Source: Chitinophagaceae bacterium (GTDB lineage: Bacteria > Bacteroidota > Bacteroidia > Chitinophagales > UBA10324). Taken from it: a stretch of DNA of 6,322 bases. A program made the position numbers and the translations under genes. The DNA lies in assembly GCA_023251195.1 (NCBI GenBank), contig JAHEZG010000235.1, forward strand, positions 1 through 6,322, read 5' to 3'. The notes under the pieces were generated by a model. The model saw nothing but the letters and a program-made list of their open reading frames with translations, had not been told where the DNA came from and did not search any database. Below are positions 6,086-6,322 of this stretch, piece by piece (position 1 is the stretch's first letter; each line of letters begins with the position of its first letter).

Positions 6086-6322
6086 TCAACTCTCAATATC
6101 ATAAGGGAAGAAAGCATCCTGTATGTGGTGAATATCCGGAGTATTATTTTTCATCACAATGGAAATCACATCGAAGCGCACATCGGTTTCTATGTTATTT
6201 TGTTCCATATATTCTTCAGCAGCGGTAGCCATATTTTTTTGTTTAGTTATATCAACAGCACTTTCAGGATATCCAAAATGTTCGTAGCTGCGGGTTTTAA
6301 CTTCAACAAAAATTATTGTTTG
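6086..6322 (-). CDS. yraN: YraN/UPF0102 family protein, C-terminal part
   Basis: The frame enters from the right edge and gives 78 residues before the TGA at 6088-6086. FVEVKTR near the visible start is the conserved core strand of this family, which has a restriction-endonuclease-like (PD-(D/E)XK) fold. It is followed by FGYPESAVDITKQ, a helix AATAAEEYMEQ-like stretch (ATAAEEYMEQ), RFDVISIV and HHIQDAFFP, the usual end. Members are about 120 residues, so roughly 40 N-terminal residues, including the EID motif, lie outside. The cellular role is not established; a nuclease or DNA-processing function is assumed from the fold. It runs in the same direction as FTCD, 109 nt upstream, with no terminator seen between, so a shared transcript is possible but unproven. 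Confidence 0.9.
   Translation of the reverse strand, partial: QTIIFVEVKTRSYEHFGYPESAVDITKQKNMATAAEEYMEQNNIETDVRFDVISIVMKNNTPDIHHIQDAFFPYDIES

Noticed and set aside
5965..6228. 87-codon plus-strand open frame across the yraN/FTCD gap
   Set aside because: It overlaps the YraN C-terminus and the FTCD start in antisense and shows no family signal.

Overview
The window is AT-rich and its whole gene content lies on the minus strand. It looks like a Bacteroidetes chromosome segment, probably a Chitinophagales or Sphingobacteriales relative. The evidence is: a perfect Bacteroidetes-type promoter (TTTG, 19 nt, TAnnTTTG) before one gene; start codons preceded by A/T-rich sequence with no Shine-Dalgarno motif; two Bacteroidetes-style small lipoproteins; and protein families (fused FTCD, GH2 beta-mannosidase, YraN) that read most like members from that phylum. 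No taxon can be fixed from the sequence alone.

Reading in the direction of transcription (right to left): the C-terminal part of a YraN/UPF0102 protein enters from the right edge (6322-6086). A 109-nt gap follows, then a full-length bifunctional formiminotransferase-cyclodeaminase (5976-4291), which acts in the last steps of tetrahydrofolate-dependent histidine degradation. Only 18 nt later starts a small lipoprotein (4272-3775). After a 94-nt gap carrying an inverted repeat and a clear promoter comes a second small lipoprotein (3680-3162), a diverged paralogue of the first but strikingly methionine-rich. A strong hairpin terminator (3140-3107) closes that unit. Then come cutC (3036-2314) and, overlapping it by an ATGA junction, a secreted GH2 exo-beta-mannosidase (2317 to beyond base 1) that leaves the window before its C-terminus.

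There appear to be three transcription units: FTCD plus lipoprotein 2 (perhaps with yraN); the Met-rich lipoprotein alone; and cutC plus beta-mannosidase. The terminator and the ATGA overlap tie CutC to sugar breakdown more than to the neighbouring Met-rich lipoprotein, although a copper link cannot be excluded.

Coding density is high, with no gene-free stretch over about 110 nt. I see no RNA gene, CRISPR array, insertion sequence or phage gene. I found no wholly new multi-gene system. The points most worth a second look are the Met-rich lipoprotein and its ordinary paralogue, the widespread short repeat that forms part of the beta-mannosidase signal peptide, and the cutC/beta-mannosidase coupling.
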